Positions 21,124-30,300 of a DNA stretch of 64,000 nucleotides are shown piece by piece. This DNA is from Micromonospora sp. NBRC 110009. Lineage in GTDB: Bacteria; Actinomycetota; Actinomycetes; Mycobacteriales; Micromonosporaceae. Each line of letters opens with the position of its first letter. Position 1 is the stretch's first letter. The position numbers and the translations under genes are program-made. The notes beneath the pieces were generated by a model. That model saw only the letters and a program-made list of their open reading frames with translations, had not been told where the DNA came from and searched no databases. The stretch lies in contig NZ_CP130427.1 in NCBI RefSeq assembly GCF_030518795.1, positions 1,488,001-1,552,000 on the forward strand. The letters run 5' to 3'.

Positions 21124-22062
21124 GTGGCCCGCCAGTCGCCCCAACGGCCCGACGCCGACGAGCCCGAGCTCGACGACACCACCTCGTCGGCCGCAGATGA
21201 CGAGGTCGACGTCGACCGTCCGGCGCCGGACCGCGCACTCTGGGACGAGCTGCGCATCGACCCGGTGGAGATCGCGCTGCCGGCGGGCACCGGCTTCACG
21301 CTGCGGGCGTACCGGCCGGCGCGGGAACTGACCCCGACCGATGTCGCCGATCGCGACCAGGACGACCCCTTCCTGGCCCGCCGCCAGGTCGTCGAGACCG
21401 AGGACGAGGAGGTGGTGATCCTCGACGAGGAGTTCGCCGCCCTCACGGCCGAGGAGGAGGACGAGGAGGAGCGCCCCGAGGGGCGCCGGCGGGGCAAGGC
21501 CGAGGCGGCGGACTCCGACGCCGAGGCCGACGAGGAGCACGAGGACGAGGACGAGGCGGAGGACGCCGCCGGCGACGAGGAGGTGCCCGCCTTCCTCACC
21601 CACCGGGGCCGGCTGCTGCTGTTCAAGACCCCGGAGTCGTTGGTCTCTTTCATCCGTTCCGGTGCGCCCAACGACCTGTCCCAACTGGACAGCTGGAACG
21701 AACTGTCCGAACGGGTGGAACCGGTCGACATCGCCCCGCTGGACGAGGACACCTACGAGCTCGACCTGGTGGTGGAGAACCTCCGCGGCGGCCACGACGC
21801 GTGGGATCCCACGCTCTTGATCGAAGCCGGTGAGGTCGCCCGTGACCTGGCGTACGCGCTGCGGCTACCCGCCGTGCTGGACATGCTCTCCGCGGGTTCC
21901 AGCCTGGACGACCTGGACGAGGCGCTGCGGGCGTCCGTCAACGGCGGAATCGGTGGATTCATGGGTCGGCGCCGGCTGAAGAAAATCGGGGCACAAACCG
22001 CAAGTTTGGGCTGGCGCACCATTGTCGGCAAGATCTCTGCTGTTGTGGACTGGCGCGACTGA
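21124..22062 (+). CDS. Acidic protein of unknown function
   Basis: A 312-residue protein I do not recognise. Residues 1-75 are a basic-poor N-terminus; about 80-155 is an extreme Glu/Asp run; about 155-312 looks globular (LTHRGRLLLFKTPESLVSF, WDPTLLIEAGEVARDLAYAL, GRRRLKKIGAQTASLGWRTI). No signal peptide or membrane helix is seen, so it is probably cytoplasmic. The GTG at 21124 follows GGAGGTCAGC, a strong site. It lies 64 bases before the transposase-derived gene and is probably cotranscribed with it. Divergent from padR. Confidence 0.75.
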   Translation: MARQSPQRPDADEPELDDTTSSAADDEVDVDRPAPDRALWDELRIDPVEIALPAGTGFTLRAYRPARELTPTDVADRDQDDPFLARRQVVETEDEEVVILDEEFAALTAEEEDEEERPEGRRRGKAEAADSDAEADEEHEDEDEAEDAAGDEEVPAFLTHRGRLLLFKTPESLVSFIRSGAPNDLSQLDSWNELSERVEPVDIAPLDEDTYELDLVVENLRGGHDAWDPTLLIEAGEVARDLAYALRLPAVLDMLSAGSSLDDLDEALRASVNGGIGGFMGRRRLKKIGAQTASLGWRTIVGKISAVVDWRD

Positions 22063-22126
22063 CCCGGAGCGGGGAGCATCAGTCTCTGGCAGAAAAAGCC
22101 TTGTGTCCCGGGAGGAGGACGACGCC

Positions 22127-24433
22127 GTGGCGCTCGTGCGCGTGTACTGCGGTCTGGCCTCGGCGGATCCGGCCGACCGACCGGCTTCGGCCGGTTCGAC
22201 GCTGACGTCCGCTGTGGTCGACGACGCAGGCCGTCTGCTGCATGTCTGCGAGATCGGCGACGACCCGGCCGGCTATGCCCGGCTGGTCGCGCTGCTCGTG
22301 GAGCGGTCAGGCGGGCCGAGCGGTGCGGCCATCGCCGCCGACAGCGACGACCACACGGTCACGTCGCTGCTCAGCGCGGCCGGGCGACCGCTGGCGATCG
22401 CGGACGACGACTCGGTCGACGACTTCGCGGAGCGGTTCGCCGACGACGACTCGCTGGAGGAGATGCAGTCCCCGCCGGCCGAGCGTCGGGCGGTCGGGCT
22501 GGCCCGTGCCCTCCAGGCCGGCGCGCTCTCCGCGGTCACCCTGCCGGCGCCCCGGGACCTCGCGGGCTACAAGCAGGTGCTCAGCGCCCACGCCGCGCTG
22601 GCGAGCGGGCGGCACTCCGCCGCGGTGGCGCTGCGCGAGGTGCTCCGCGAGCTCTACCCGGCGGCGCTCCGGGCCTATCCGGACCCGGCCGAGCCGGTCT
22701 CCCTGGCCGTGCTGGACGCACTGCCGGAGCCCAGCATGTTGAGCGGCACCGTCTCCGGCGGCCGCGAGGTCGCGGTCGCCGCGGACGCGGTCGCCGCCCA
22801 CCTCTCGGCCGAGGGTGTCGCGGATGCCGAGACCATCGACGACGCGGTGACCGCGCTGCGGGTCGCCATCGCCGAGACGCCGCGGCGCGCCGCGGTCAGC
22901 CGGGCGCTCACCGCCGCCGTCGCGGAGACCGTGCGGCAGGCGGTCGCCTCGGTGCGGGCCTGCGACTCCGGCTGCGAGGCGCTGGTCGACGCACTCAGCG
23001 CCCGGGTCACCGCGCCCGCTCCGGCGCCCGGCCGCCGGGCCGCCGCCCGGCGTGGCGAGTCGGTCGGCGAGCTGACCGGCATGCGGTCGATCCGCCCGGC
23101 CGAGCCCGAGCCGGTGGGCCGGCGCAACCGGCCCGAGCCGGTTTCCGGTCCGGCCGCGCCGGCGTCGCCCCGGCCGCTCGCGCCGCCGCCGGTCGCCCCG
23201 GCCCCGGTCATGCCCCCGCCGGTGGCCCCCGCCCCCGTCGCCCCTGCTGCCGCCCCCGTCGCCCCGGCGGCCGCAGCCGGCCGGCCGGCCTCAGCGCCGC
23301 CCGTGCGTCCCGGACCGGCCGGCGCGCCCCGGCCGCAGCGGCTGGACGGCCCCACCAACCGGCCCATCTCCGCGCCGCCCCCGCCGCCCGGGATCACCCC
23401 GATCACCCCGGCCCAGCGGGGCAACGTGCCCCCGGCCGAGGCCGGCGAGCCGTTCCGCCCGACGCTCACCACGGCCGCGATCAACAGCGCCCGGGCCGAG
23501 CGGCAGCGGACGATCATCCCGCCGCGGCCCAAGACCACCCCGGAGCCGCCGACCGGTGGTTTCAGCGCCACCGACCTGAGCATCCCGGTGCCGGCGCCGC
23601 GCCCGGGCCAGGAGTCCGCCCCTCCGGGGTCCCGGGCGAACTGGCCGCTGGTCAACAACGGCGACGAGCAGGAGGACCGCGCCAAGGAGGCACCGCCCGC
23701 CTACGGGTACGGCGGCCGCGGCGTGGACGCGCCGAGCGACCCGGGCCGGGTCACCCCGCCGTGGCTCGCGGACGACCTGCCGCAGGAGCCGCCGATGCTG
23801 CGGCTGGTGGAGCCGCCACCGCTGGCCGACCGGGCGCTGCGGAACGAGCTCGACCCACCGACCGACCCCGGCCTGGAGACGCCGCCGCTGCGGCTGGTCG
23901 AGCGGGAGGCTGCCGGCCGTCCGGCGCCCCGGGCCGAGCTGCCCACCCCGCTGGAGCGGCGCCCCGCGCCGAAGGAGCACCGGCCGCCGCCGGTCTCCGA
24001 CGAGGGCGACGGCGACCTGCTGATCTTCGCCCAGGCGAAGTCCGCCTGGTTCGTCGGTCACGGCGACGAGGCCGACCTCGACTGGTCGAGCACCGCGGAC
24101 AGCGGCTGGCAGGCCGCCGAGCAGGCGGCCCGCCCGTCGGTGGGCTCGGAGACCAAGGCCGGCCTGCCGAAGCGCGTACCGCAGGCCAACCTGGTGCCGG
24201 GCTCGCCGCTGCGCGAGGAGCGTCCACTGCGGATCGTCCGGAACGCGGCCAGCCTCGCCGAGAACACCACGGGCTACTTCCGGGGTTGGCGGCGCGGCCA
24301 GGAGATCGGCGGCTTCGCCGTCGGCGGTCGCCCCGGTCGGGAGGCGGCCGGCGGGTGGGACTTCACCCGGGACACCGGTGACCGCGACGACGAGCGGGAG
24401 TACGAGTACCGCTCCGCCGGTTACCGGTCCTGA
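22127..24433 (+). CDS. Domesticated IS110-like transposase domain fused to proline-rich region and conservon-type tail
   Basis: A 768-residue protein. Residues about 1-220 resemble the N-terminal RNase-H-like half of IS110-family transposases (VVDDAGRLLHVCEIGDDPAG, then RRAVGLARALQAGALSAVTL, YKQVLSAHAALASGRHSAA and LREVLRELYPAALRAYPDP). The expected DEDD acidic residues seem replaced, and the serine-containing second half is absent. A Pro/Ala-rich stretch spans about 300-620. Residues about 656-726 match the C-terminal tail of the sensor kinase at 27389-30928 (GLPKRVPQANLVPGS against [15 protein letters not shown]). The GTG at 22127 follows GGAGGAGG. No terminal repeats flank it. The function is unknown; the shared tail points to the conservon. 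Confidence 0.7.
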   Translation: MALVRVYCGLASADPADRPASAGSTLTSAVVDDAGRLLHVCEIGDDPAGYARLVALLVERSGGPSGAAIAADSDDHTVTSLLSAAGRPLAIADDDSVDDFAERFADDDSLEEMQSPPAERRAVGLARALQAGALSAVTLPAPRDLAGYKQVLSAHAALASGRHSAAVALREVLRELYPAALRAYPDPAEPVSLAVLDALPEPSMLSGTVSGGREVAVAADAVAAHLSAEGVADAETIDDAVTALRVAIAETPRRAAVSRALTAAVAETVRQAVASVRACDSGCEALVDALSARVTAPAPAPGRRAAARRGESVGELTGMRSIRPAEPEPVGRRNRPEPVSGPAAPASPRPLAPPPVAPAPVMPPPVAPAPVAPAAAPVAPAAAAGRPASAPPVRPGPAGAPRPQRLDGPTNRPISAPPPPPGITPITPAQRGNVPPAEAGEPFRPTLTTAAINSARAERQRTIIPPRPKTTPEPPTGGFSATDLSIPVPAPRPGQESAPPGSRANWPLVNNGDEQEDRAKEAPPAYGYGGRGVDAPSDPGRVTPPWLADDLPQEPPMLRLVEPPPLADRALRNELDPPTDPGLETPPLRLVEREAAGRPAPRAELPTPLERRPAPKEHRPPPVSDEGDGDLLIFAQAKSAWFVGHGDEADLDWSSTADSGWQAAEQAARPSVGSETKAGLPKRVPQANLVPGSPLREERPLRIVRNAASLAENTTGYFRGWRRGQEIGGFAVGGRPGREAAGGWDFTRDTGDRDDEREYEYRSAGYRS

Positions 24434-24564
24434 TCGGAGCCGCACCGCCTGCCACCCGCGTGTTCCTGCCCACACCCGGATAATTTGACGCCGGGTCGGA
24501 CTGGCCGGAAGCATACCCGCGGACCAGCCGGCGCGGGCGTCGCCGGGGCGGGAAGGCGACTCCA

Positions 24565-25788
24565 TTGGCGACCTCGGCATTCGACTCCACCGTGCTCACC
24601 CGTCGCGGCGTGCTCGCCGCGGCAGCGAGCACCCTGCTGCTCACCGCGTGCGGGCAGCCCGGCCAGCGACCCGACGACGCGGCCGGCAGCAGGGCACCGG
24701 ACGACCACGAGCTGGTGGTCGGTGCGAGCCTGGAGCTGACCGGCCCGGGTGCCGCCCTCGGCGTGCTCCAACAGCGCGCCATGGAGATCACCGCGGAGGC
24801 GTTGAACGTCTCCGGCTTCCCGGTCGGCAACCTGCGCCGCACGCTGCGGTTGGAGATCCGCGACAACGGCAGCAACCCTGCTGAGGCGGCCCGGCAGGTC
24901 ACCGAGCTGATCCAGCGGGACCAGGTGCACGCCCTGGTCGGCGGCACGCTCGCCGAAACCTCCATGGCCATCGTCGGGGTGGCGCAGCAGCTCCGGGTGC
25001 CGTTCCTGTCGCTGGCCGACGCCGAAGAGATCGTGCTGCCCCTGGCCGAGCGCACCTACATCTACAAGCTCACCCCGGACGCCGGCGATGTCGCCCGACG
25101 ACTGGCCCGGCTGATCGAGTCGCTCCGGGTCCGGCGGGTCGCCCTGCTGGCCGCCGAGGGCCTGCACGGCGACGCCGGCGTACGGGCCGTGCGGACCGCC
25201 CTGCGGACCACCGATGTGCAGCTGCGGCGGACCGTACGGCTGCCGGCCACCGGGAGCGACTTCACCGCCGCCGCCGAGCGGGTGGCGGGGGATCAGCCGG
25301 AGGGCGTCATCGTCTGGGGCACCGCCCCGGACTCCGGTGCCGCCGCCCGCGAGCTGCGTCGCGCCGGTTACCGGGGCCCGCTCTTCTTCGACGCGGGCGC
25401 GGTCGCCGACCACACCCTCACCCGCCCGTACGCCGCGGCGGTGGAGGGGGCCTACACCGTCCACCCGGCCTGCCTCACCTCGTCCACGCTGGCCACCACC
25501 ACCACGGCCGAGGAGGACCGGCGGGACTTCACCTACCGCTACCTCCAGCGGCACGGCAGCTTCAAGGGGTTCGCCCCGTACGCCTCGGACGCCCTGCGGC
25601 TCCTCGTCTCGTCGGCCCGGATGGCGACCAGCCTCGACCGTGGCCGGATCCGGGCGTTCCTCCAGACCCAGGTGCTCGAGGGCATCGCCGGCGCGTACGC
25701 GTACGCCGAGACCCGGCACGGTGGCATGGAGCCGGACTCGCTGGGCGTCTACGTGGTCGACAAGGCGAGCTGGACGCGCTACGCCTGA
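24565..25788 (+). CDS. Branched-chain-amino-acid-type substrate-binding lipoprotein
   Basis: Type I periplasmic binding protein (LivJ/amide-binding class), 407 residues, exported and lipid-anchored: TRRGVLAAAASTLLLTAC ends in a lipobox cysteine near residue 29. Ligand-domain features include VVGASLELTGPGAALG, IQRDQVHALVGGTLAETSMA and KGFAPYASDALRLL. No transporter genes are adjacent, so it may be a sensor accessory for the conservon kinase on the opposite strand. The start is a TTG at 24565 after GGAAGG. It follows the transposase-derived gene by about 130 bases and is convergent with the conservon. Confidence 0.85.
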   Translation: MATSAFDSTVLTRRGVLAAAASTLLLTACGQPGQRPDDAAGSRAPDDHELVVGASLELTGPGAALGVLQQRAMEITAEALNVSGFPVGNLRRTLRLEIRDNGSNPAEAARQVTELIQRDQVHALVGGTLAETSMAIVGVAQQLRVPFLSLADAEEIVLPLAERTYIYKLTPDAGDVARRLARLIESLRVRRVALLAAEGLHGDAGVRAVRTALRTTDVQLRRTVRLPATGSDFTAAAERVAGDQPEGVIVWGTAPDSGAAARELRRAGYRGPLFFDAGAVADHTLTRPYAAAVEGAYTVHPACLTSSTLATTTTAEEDRRDFTYRYLQRHGSFKGFAPYASDALRLLVSSARMATSLDRGRIRAFLQTQVLEGIAGAYAYAETRHGGMEPDSLGVYVVDKASWTRYA

Positions 25789-25870
25789 CCGTCCACACCG
25801 GCCGTCCCGTCGGGACAGGACCTGCTCCGCGGGGCGGCCGGCGGCCGTCAGCGAACCGTGGACAGCGAGA

Positions 25871-25901
25871 AGCGCCCGGTGACCTCAGGTCACCGGGCGC
25901 T
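25871..25901. terminator. Bidirectional terminator, 14-bp hairpin
   Basis: Arms AGCGCCCGGTGACC (25871-25884) and GGTCACCGGGCGCT (25888-25901) with a three-base loop form a perfect stem between the convergent lipoprotein and conservon GTPase genes. Short T-rich sequence follows on both sides. Confidence 0.85.
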
Positions 25902-25914
25902 TTCGTGCCGCCGG

Positions 25915-26508
25915 TCAGGCGGGGGCGACCGCCCGCGAGCGCCGCATGGTGAGCACGTACTCGACCAGGGAGATCAGCACGTGCTTGGTCGACTCCCGGT
26001 TCCGGGCGTCGCAGGCCACCACGGGCACGTCGCTCGAGATCGCCAGCGCGTCCCGGACGTCCTGCGGGTCGTGGTACTGCATCCCGTCGAAGCAGTTGAT
26101 GGCCACCAGGTACGGCAGCCGCCGGTGCTCGAAGAAGTCGATGGCGGCGAAGCAGTCGGCCAGCCGGCGGGTGTCGACCAGCACCACGGCGCCGATGGCG
26201 CCGCGGACCAGTTCGTCCCACATGAACCAGAACCGCGTCTGACCCGGCGTACCGAACAGGTACAGAATCAGGTCGCGGTCGATCGAGATACGACCGAAGT
26301 CCATCGCCACCGTGGTCGTCGTCTTGCCCGGCACCTGCCGGGTGCCGTCGACGCCCACGCCTGCGGTGGTCATGATCGCCTCGGTGGTCAGCGGCGTGAT
26401 CTCCGAGACCGAGCCGACCAGCGTCGTCTTGCCGACGCCGAATCCACCGGCGATAACGATCTTCGCCGACGTCACGCGCCCGCTCGGGGCCGGCGGCCGG
26501 TGCGACAT
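25915..26508 (-). CDS. Conservon GTP/ATP-binding protein (CvnD type)
   Basis: A 197-residue Ras-like small GTPase of the conservon family. The P-loop GGFGVGKTT (about 21-29), FGTPGQTRFWF and a divergent INCFDG in place of NKxD are typical. It acts with the kinase, roadblock and DUF742 proteins at the membrane, like a eukaryotic G-protein relay. The ATG at 26508 is one base after the DUF742 stop; an ATG at 26529 would overlap that gene. Last gene of the four-gene operon, followed by a strong terminator. Confidence 0.92.
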   Translation of the reverse strand: MSHRPPAPSGRVTSAKIVIAGGFGVGKTTLVGSVSEITPLTTEAIMTTAGVGVDGTRQVPGKTTTTVAMDFGRISIDRDLILYLFGTPGQTRFWFMWDELVRGAIGAVVLVDTRRLADCFAAIDFFEHRRLPYLVAINCFDGMQYHDPQDVRDALAISSDVPVVACDARNRESTKHVLISLVEYVLTMRRSRAVAPA

Positions 26509-26509
26509 G

Positions 26510-26887
26510 TCAGAGCCTGCGAAGTCCACTCAGCACCCTCTCCAGCAGTTCAGTGCCCACCGCGTCGTCGGAGTCGTCCAGGATGGTCGGCTCGTGGACC
26601 GCGACCAGGCCGTCCGTCGCCATGTCGGCGATGAGCACCCGGGCCACGCCGAGCGGAAGCTGCATCCGCGCCGCGATCTCGGCGAGTGACTGCACGCGTC
26701 CGTCACACAGCGCGGCTATGTACTGGTGTTCACGGCCCTGTCCGCCGTTGCCAGTGGCAACGGCGCGGCCGCGCACCGTCGTCTCGACGAGCGCCTCCAG
26801 GGCGATCTCCAGCCGGGGACGGGTACGGCCGCGGGTCACGGCGTATGGACGGACCAACGCTCCAGTCGGTTCGTCACGATCGACCAT
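26510..26887 (-). CDS. Conservon DUF742 protein (CvnC type)
   Basis: A 125-residue DUF742 protein. GALVRPYAVTRGRT at the N-terminus, EHQYIAALCDGRVQSLAEIAARMQLPLGVARVLIADMATDGLV (a helix-turn-helix-like fold) and LLERVLSGLRRL at the end are family signatures. The ATG at 26887 has AAGGAGGT ten bases upstream; an earlier ATG at 26917 lacks one. Third gene of the conservon; its stop is one base from the GTPase start. Confidence 0.92.
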   Translation of the reverse strand: MVDRDEPTGALVRPYAVTRGRTRPRLEIALEALVETTVRGRAVATGNGGQGREHQYIAALCDGRVQSLAEIAARMQLPLGVARVLIADMATDGLVAVHEPTILDDSDDAVGTELLERVLSGLRRL

Positions 26888-26987
26888 GTCGCCGCTCACC
26901 TCCTTCGTACCCGGCACCGGCTTCGCCCGGTGGTGTTCGTCGATGTCGTAGTTGTTGCCGCTCCTGACCCACCGGTCAGCGCGTCGA

Positions 26988-27392
26988 TCAGCCCATCATC
27001 CCGACAGCCGTACGCGGCTGCGGGGTCAGGGCGTCGCCCACCCGGTCGACGAGCAGGGCCATCTCATAGCCGACCTGTCCGACGTCGCAGCTGCGGGCCG
27101 CGAGGACCGCGAACGACGAGCCGTCCGAGATGGACATGAGGAACAGGAAGCCGTTGTCCATCTCGACCACGGTCTGCAGCACCGCCCCGCCCTCGAAGCA
27201 GCGGGCCGCGCCCTGGGTCAGGCTGACCAGGCCGGACGAAATCGCCGCGAGCTGGTCCGCGCGGTCCCGCGGAAGGTCACGGGACCCGGCGAGGAGCAGG
27301 CCGTCGGCGGAGACCGCGACCGCGTGCGCCACGCCGGGCACCCGGTCGGCGAAGTTGGCGAGCAGCCATCCGAGATCCTGCGTACTTGTCAT
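26988..27392 (-). CDS. Roadblock/LC7-domain protein (CvnB type)
   Basis: A 134-residue roadblock/LC7 (MglB-like) protein: [47 protein letters not shown] and [14 protein letters not shown]. Such proteins act as GTPase-activating or scaffold partners for the conservon GTPase. Its ATG overlaps the kinase stop codon (ATGA), so translation is coupled. About 100 bases separate it from the DUF742 gene. Confidence 0.93.
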   Translation of the reverse strand: MTSTQDLGWLLANFADRVPGVAHAVAVSADGLLLAGSRDLPRDRADQLAAISSGLVSLTQGAARCFEGGAVLQTVVEMDNGFLFLMSISDGSSFAVLAARSCDVGQVGYEMALLVDRVGDALTPQPRTAVGMMG

Positions 27393-30300
27393 CCTTGTTG
27401 CTCCTTCTGCCCGCTCCCGGCCACCGGGCCTGAGCCAGACTGCGAGGACTGCTGCCCGCCCGGAGTCGCCTCCGGGCCGGCCGAGTTGCTGTCGGTCGGG
27501 TTGTTACGCCCCCGCTGCACGCCCCGATGGTAGGCCGAGAGCAGACCCCGCACGCCTTCCGGCGTCCGGCGCTGCACCGACGTGGACGGCTTGTCGACGC
27601 CACCCGGCACCAGCTGCGCCATCGGCGTCCGCTTCGGCAGGCCCTTCTGGGTGGTCTCGGCGACCGGGACCTCGGTGGCGGCCGAGGCGGCGCGCCAGCC
27701 GTCGTCGGCGGCGCTCTGCCAGCTCGGCGACCCCTGCTGTTGCGCCCGCCGGTTGGGCAGCGGTTCGGCGAAACCGGGACGCGCGCCCCCGTTGGCCGGT
27801 CCGTTGTCGCGCGGCGCTCCGCCGGCCGCCGGGGTGTGTGCCATCGGCGTGTTACCTGTCGTTGCGGGTGGTGGCTGCGGGACGGCCCGGCCGGCAGCGT
27901 CGACCTTGGCGAACTGCTGGGTCGCGCCGGCGCTCGCCGCCGCACCCGGCGTCGCCGCCGTCTCCTCGTTCGGCCCCGGTCGGCGGGTGCGGAACCAGTT
28001 CGACTCCAGCTCCCGGAAGATCGGCAGCTCCATCGTCTCGTCCGCGTACCGCTGGCGGTTGGCCGACTGCTGCGGCGTCGGCCTCGGCGCCGGCGCGGGC
28101 ACCGGCCGGCTGACCGCCGGCGGCACGGCGGCCGGCGGCGTCTCCGGGCGGCCGACCCGCGGCAGCTCGGTGGTCATGTCCAGGCCGGCCGCGAGACGTT
28201 CCGGCACCGGCGGGGCGGCCGGGTCGGGCGCGGCGACCGGCGGCCAGGCCGGCGGTGCGCCGACGCTCGGCGTGCCGGCCTGCGGAACCGGACGCTGCGG
28301 CAGCTGGTTCGCCGGCGGCACCGAGACCGGCTGGCCCGGGGCGGGCGCGGCCGACACCGGCTGGCCGGTGAAGGGCTGAGCCGAGACGGGGTAACCCGAC
28401 ACCGGCGCGGCCGAGACGGGGTAACCCGACACCGGCGAGGCCGAGACCGGAGCCCCGGAGACCGGCGGCAGCGGCGGCGCGGAGACCGGCGGGACCGGCG
28501 GAGCCGACACCGGCGGCGGGTAGTACGGCCCGGCCTCGGGGCTGCTCGGCAGCTGCCGCGGGATCGCCGCCTGCTGGCCGGTGCTGGCCGGGTCGCCCTC
28601 GGCCGGGTGGCGACGCTGCGGCAGCGGGTCGACCGGCTGGCCGTTCGAGGAGCGCGGGTTGAAGCCGTCGCCGCCGGCGGGGGCGCTGGCACCGGTGAGG
28701 TCGGACCAGGCCGGCATCGAGCGCGGCCCGCCCGGCGTGGCCGGGGCGCCGGAGCCGTTGCGCGCCGCCGGGTCGAACGCGCGGCCGCCGAGGGTGACCT
28801 GGTTGCCGGACGTGCCGGGGCGCGGGGCCGGCGGGGTGTGCGGGCCGTTGCTGAGGGCGGCCAGCGCGCCGAACGCGGGCGCCGGAGCACTCTGCTGGGG
28901 AGCGGCGGCCGGCAGTGCGGGCGCCGGCTGACCCCGGCCGGCGAGGGCGCGCGGCACCAGGACCGCCGGAGGCAGCGTGACGTCGGCGACGGTGCCGCGA
29001 TCGGCGCCGGGCCGGAGCTCGACCTTGACGCCGTGCCGGGACGACAGCCGGGCGACCACGACCAGACCCATCATCCGAGAGACGGCCACGTCGACCTGCG
29101 GCGGCGTGGCCAGCCGCTCGTTGAGCTCGTACAGCTGCTCCCGGCCGATGCCGATGCCCCGGTCCTCCACGTAGAGGGAGGCGCGGTCGCCCACCCGCCG
29201 GGCCTCGACCATGACGTGGGAGTCCGGCGGGGAGAAGGCGGTGGCGTTGTCGAACAGCTCGGCGACCAGGTGCACGAGGTCGTTGACCGCGTGCGCGGCG
29301 ATCTCGATGTCCCGGTCGATGACCCCGAACTCGATCCGGGTGTAGTGCTCGACCTCGGACTGGGCGGCGCGGAGCACGTCGATCAGGGCGGCCGGTTCGC
29401 GCTGCACGCGGGTGGAGTCCGCACCGGCGAGGACCAGCAGGTTCTCGTCGTTGCGGCGCATCCGGGTGGCGAGGTGGTCGAGCTGGAACAGCTCGGCCAG
29501 CCGGTCCGGGTCCTCCTCGCCGCGCTCCAGCCGGTCCAGGTGGCCGATCAGCCGGTCGACCAGGATCTGCGACCGCCGGGCCAGGTTGACGAACATGGTG
29601 GCGACGGACGCCCGGAGGGCGGCCTGCTCGGCCGCGGTCCGGACCGCCTCCAGGTGGACCGCGTTGAACGCCTCGGTCACCTGGCCGAACTCGTCCTTGC
29701 TCCGGACCGGGAGCGGCTCGGCGATCTGGTTGGCCAGCTGCACCGGGGAGAGCTGGCCGGTGACCTGCGGGTCCCGCAGCCGGGCCACCGCCTGCGGGAG
29801 GCCGTACTGGGCCACCGAGAGGGCGCCCTGCCGCAGGTCGCGCAGCGAGCGGGCCATCGAGCGGGCGACCAGGTACGCGAACAGGATCGCCAGCAGCAGC
29901 ATGCTGAGCAGCAGGCCGGTCTCCAGGAACACCTGGCGTTGCGTGTCCGAGCGGAGGTTGTCGGCCTGCTTGACCACGTCGCCGTCGAACTTCGATTCGA
30001 CGGCACGGACCATCTTGGCGTTGCCGACCATCGCGGCGTCCCACTCGTCCGGACCGAAGGAGAGGGTCGACAGGTCCCCGCTCTCGTTGAAGAGGATCTG
30101 GCCCTGGTAGGAGGTCACCTCGCGCAGGTCGCCCCCGGCGACGTTCTGCTGGTAGAACTCGCTCTCGGACCGATTGGCGATGGCGTCGAAGGCCTCGAGC
30201 GCCTGCTGCTCGGCGGTGACGGTGGAGATGTAGTCCTGACGCAGGGCCGGGCTGAGCTTGCGAGGCCCAAGGGCGCGGTGCACGACGACCCGGCGCTCGG

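Noticed and set aside
22127..24433. An active IS110-type insertion sequence
   Set aside because: The catalytic residues and second half of the transposase are missing, and the gene sits in an apparently stable operon with a long non-transposase C-terminus.
28381..28440. CRISPR-like direct repeats
   Set aside because: Only two adjacent copies without spacers, inside a coding region, encoding a proline-rich repeat.
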